Below, piece by piece: positions 20,961 through 22,289 of a DNA stretch of 22,289 nt. The stretch spans positions 1 to 22,289 of the forward strand of contig JAZUOO010000058.1 of NCBI GenBank assembly GCA_045604705.1. The letters run 5' to 3'. The first letter of the stretch is position 1. Each line of letters starts with the position of its first letter. The notes beneath the pieces are model-generated. The model searched no databases. It worked only from the letters and a program-made list of their open reading frames with translations, and had not been told where the DNA came from. The DNA is from SIG622 sp045604705 (lineage in GTDB: Bacteria; Bacillota; Clostridia; Oscillospirales; CAG-382). The position numbers and the translations under genes are program-made.

Positions 20961-22220
20961 TTATTGTAATTCAAGAATTCTTTCAGGCACTTTGTTTTCG
21001 GCATCAAGATATGATTCGTCGAAAAATTCACCGTTCTCGCAGAAGCCTTTCTGTACATAAACTTCGGAAAAAGGTATGTAGTCACCGTATTTCGAACTCA
21101 GAAGTCCGTACTGCAACCTGTCATATGTTACCGTGTCGTTATCGGTGAGGACATAGCGAAGATAAGCACAGGAATCATATTCCGTGACAAATTGGCGAAG
21201 ATACTTGTACTGCTTAATTATTTCCGTTCCGTTGTCAATTTCCCGAAGTGTAAAAGATGTGCCGTTAAAGTACAAGTCCTGTATAAACAGGAGATTGCTT
21301 TCGCTGTAGTAAAAGGCAAGTCGGACATTGGCGCAGGATTTGTATTTTACACTTGCGAGAAAGGATTCAAAGCGTTCCTTGCCGTGTATTATGTCGTGGT
21401 CACGATAGACTACGCAGTTGTCGTTTATTGCATCATTCAGCGTGTAGTTTTTCGACAGTTTTTCAAGCGGTGTTATGATTTTGCCGCTTTCGTCACATCG
21501 CTGTATTGATACGGCTTTTTTTATTGCTGTTGCAGGGTCAAAGGAATATGAGGTTATCTCAGTGTTTTCGTCAAACTCAACCCTTACAATGTCACCGTCA
21601 AGCAGTCTCGGAACTTCCGTGTTGCCCGTAAGGTCGTCTGCATATATATGGCAGATATCGTCATTTTTGAAATCCGTATTTCCGTAGTCTTTTACCGAAA
21701 CGATGATTTTGCCTGTATCAACCGTCATTCCGTCCTCGGATTTGCCTGCGGGTACGGTAACTTCACCATTTTGTACTACCTCGGCTATAAAACGCTTTGT
21801 GCCCTCCTTTATTTTTGAGGTTTCGTCTATGAATTTCTGAACATTTTCGTATCGTATATCTATCCTTTCATAAGGGATTTTATATGTCAGATAAATATAC
21901 ATCGGAGGCGTTGTGTTAGGATTGCCGCCGCCAATGGAGAGCGTATAGTCATCGCTTATTTCATAGACTTGTATGTACAGCCCGGAGCCTGTGTCAATAT
22001 GGTCGTAGTCCTGAAAGTCCTGCCATGTGAGTTCCTCGCCTTTTTGGGAGAGAGCTGTTACCTTTTCAAGGGTGAGCTTTTGTGATGCTTCTGTGTGGCT
22101 TGAGATTTCTCCGCTGACGTTTGTCTGTTGGTTTTCTTTGCCCAAAAGCTTGTCCTTTTCGCAGGAATAGATTGATAAAAGTATCAGAGATGCCGACAGT
22201 ACTGCAAGTATCTTTTTCAT
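20961..22220 (-). CDS. Predicted lipoprotein of unknown function
   Basis: The 419-aa protein begins with a lipoprotein-type signal: MKK, a hydrophobic stretch ILAVLSASLILLSIYS and Cys20 followed by EKDKLL, which fits a relaxed lipobox (IYS-C). A Ser/Thr/Gln-rich linker follows to about 48. The rest is acidic, with repeated strand-like segments (YTLSIGGGNPNTTPPMYIYL, then VTVPAGKSEDGMTVDTGKII). I see no known catalytic motif. AAAGGAG precedes the ATG at 22220. It could be a cell-surface or solute-handling protein. It converges with the secreted protein gene, and whether the two work together is open. The promoter is likely beyond 22221 and not clearly visible. Confidence 0.85.
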   Translation of the reverse strand: MKKILAVLSASLILLSIYSCEKDKLLGKENQQTNVSGEISSHTEASQKLTLEKVTALSQKGEELTWQDFQDYDHIDTGSGLYIQVYEISDDYTLSIGGGNPNTTPPMYIYLTYKIPYERIDIRYENVQKFIDETSKIKEGTKRFIAEVVQNGEVTVPAGKSEDGMTVDTGKIIVSVKDYGNTDFKNDDICHIYADDLTGNTEVPRLLDGDIVRVEFDENTEITSYSFDPATAIKKAVSIQRCDESGKIITPLEKLSKNYTLNDAINDNCVVYRDHDIIHGKERFESFLASVKYKSCANVRLAFYYSESNLLFIQDLYFNGTSFTLREIDNGTEIIKQYKYLRQFVTEYDSCAYLRYVLTDNDTVTYDRLQYGLLSSKYGDYIPFSEVYVQKGFCENGEFFDESYLDAENKVPERILELQ

Positions 22221-22289
22221 TTTATGCTCCTTTCTGAGGTTGGGAACTTCGTTTCCTTCATTTGATTCTAAAATTATCCGGTGCGAATT
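22221..22289. other. Upstream edge of the lipoprotein gene
   Basis: This 69-bp edge holds the ribosome binding site of the lipoprotein gene (AAAGGAG, minus) and no further recognisable feature. GATAAT occurs on the minus strand near 22274 but without a clear -35 inside the window. Confidence 0.4.

Noticed and set aside
20156..21085. A 309-codon minus-strand open frame over the secreted protein gene and the terminator
   Set aside because: It crosses a bidirectional terminator and runs against a plus-strand gene with a signal peptide; its translation shows no protein-like features.

Overview
The window looks like chromosome from a spore-forming, low-to-moderate-GC Firmicute of the class Clostridia, probably a gut Ruminococcaceae/Oscillospiraceae-type organism. 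The reasons are a forespore sigma factor (SigG), a glmS self-cleaving ribozyme between glmM and glmS, Clostridia-type ribosome binding sites (AGGAGG-like) and sigma-A promoters, and short Rho-independent terminators. The species cannot be named from the sequence alone.

Layout. 1-130: edge of a probable IS3-like insertion sequence (start of a transposase orfA on the minus strand, with a strong hairpin upstream). 167-2049 (minus): ftsH, split by a one-base frameshift at an A run. 2435-3217 (minus): sigG, with its own terminator and a SigF/SigG-like promoter. 3340-7492 (minus): an amino-sugar operon in the order left-handed beta-helix transferase, glmM, glmS, with the glmS ribozyme between glmM and glmS; together these feed UDP-GlcNAc and cell-wall synthesis. 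7905-8358 (minus): a small HTH regulator with a consensus promoter overlapped by an inverted repeat. 8613-9062 (minus): mscL with its own promoter. 9382-10735 (minus): tsaB-hpt. 10858-16909 (minus): a two-gene operon of a 1672-residue helicase-like protein followed 4 bp later by an MreB-like actin.

From 17 kb the main direction changes to plus. 17156-17500 is a small unknown protein behind a hairpin leader, divergent from the large helicase-like gene. 17672-20052 holds a Gfo/Idh/MocA oxidoreductase and a TIM-barrel sugar isomerase/epimerase, separated by a MITE-like element with 7-bp periodic repeats at both ends. 20240-22220 holds two secreted or lipid-anchored proteins of unknown function facing each other across a bidirectional terminator.

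The most unusual item is the 1672-aa protein. It keeps the full layout of the large DUF4011-type helicase/nuclease proteins (N-terminal beta region, transglutaminase-like region, SF1 helicase core, Vsr-like C-terminus), but every catalytic motif I could align by eye is altered. It is translationally coupled to an MreB homologue, which suggests a pseudoenzyme with a cytoskeletal or scaffolding role rather than a DNA-processing one. Other items worth a look are the hairpin placed 12 nt before the glmS ribozyme cleavage site, the heptad-repeat element, the HTH gene's operator, and the ftsH frameshift.
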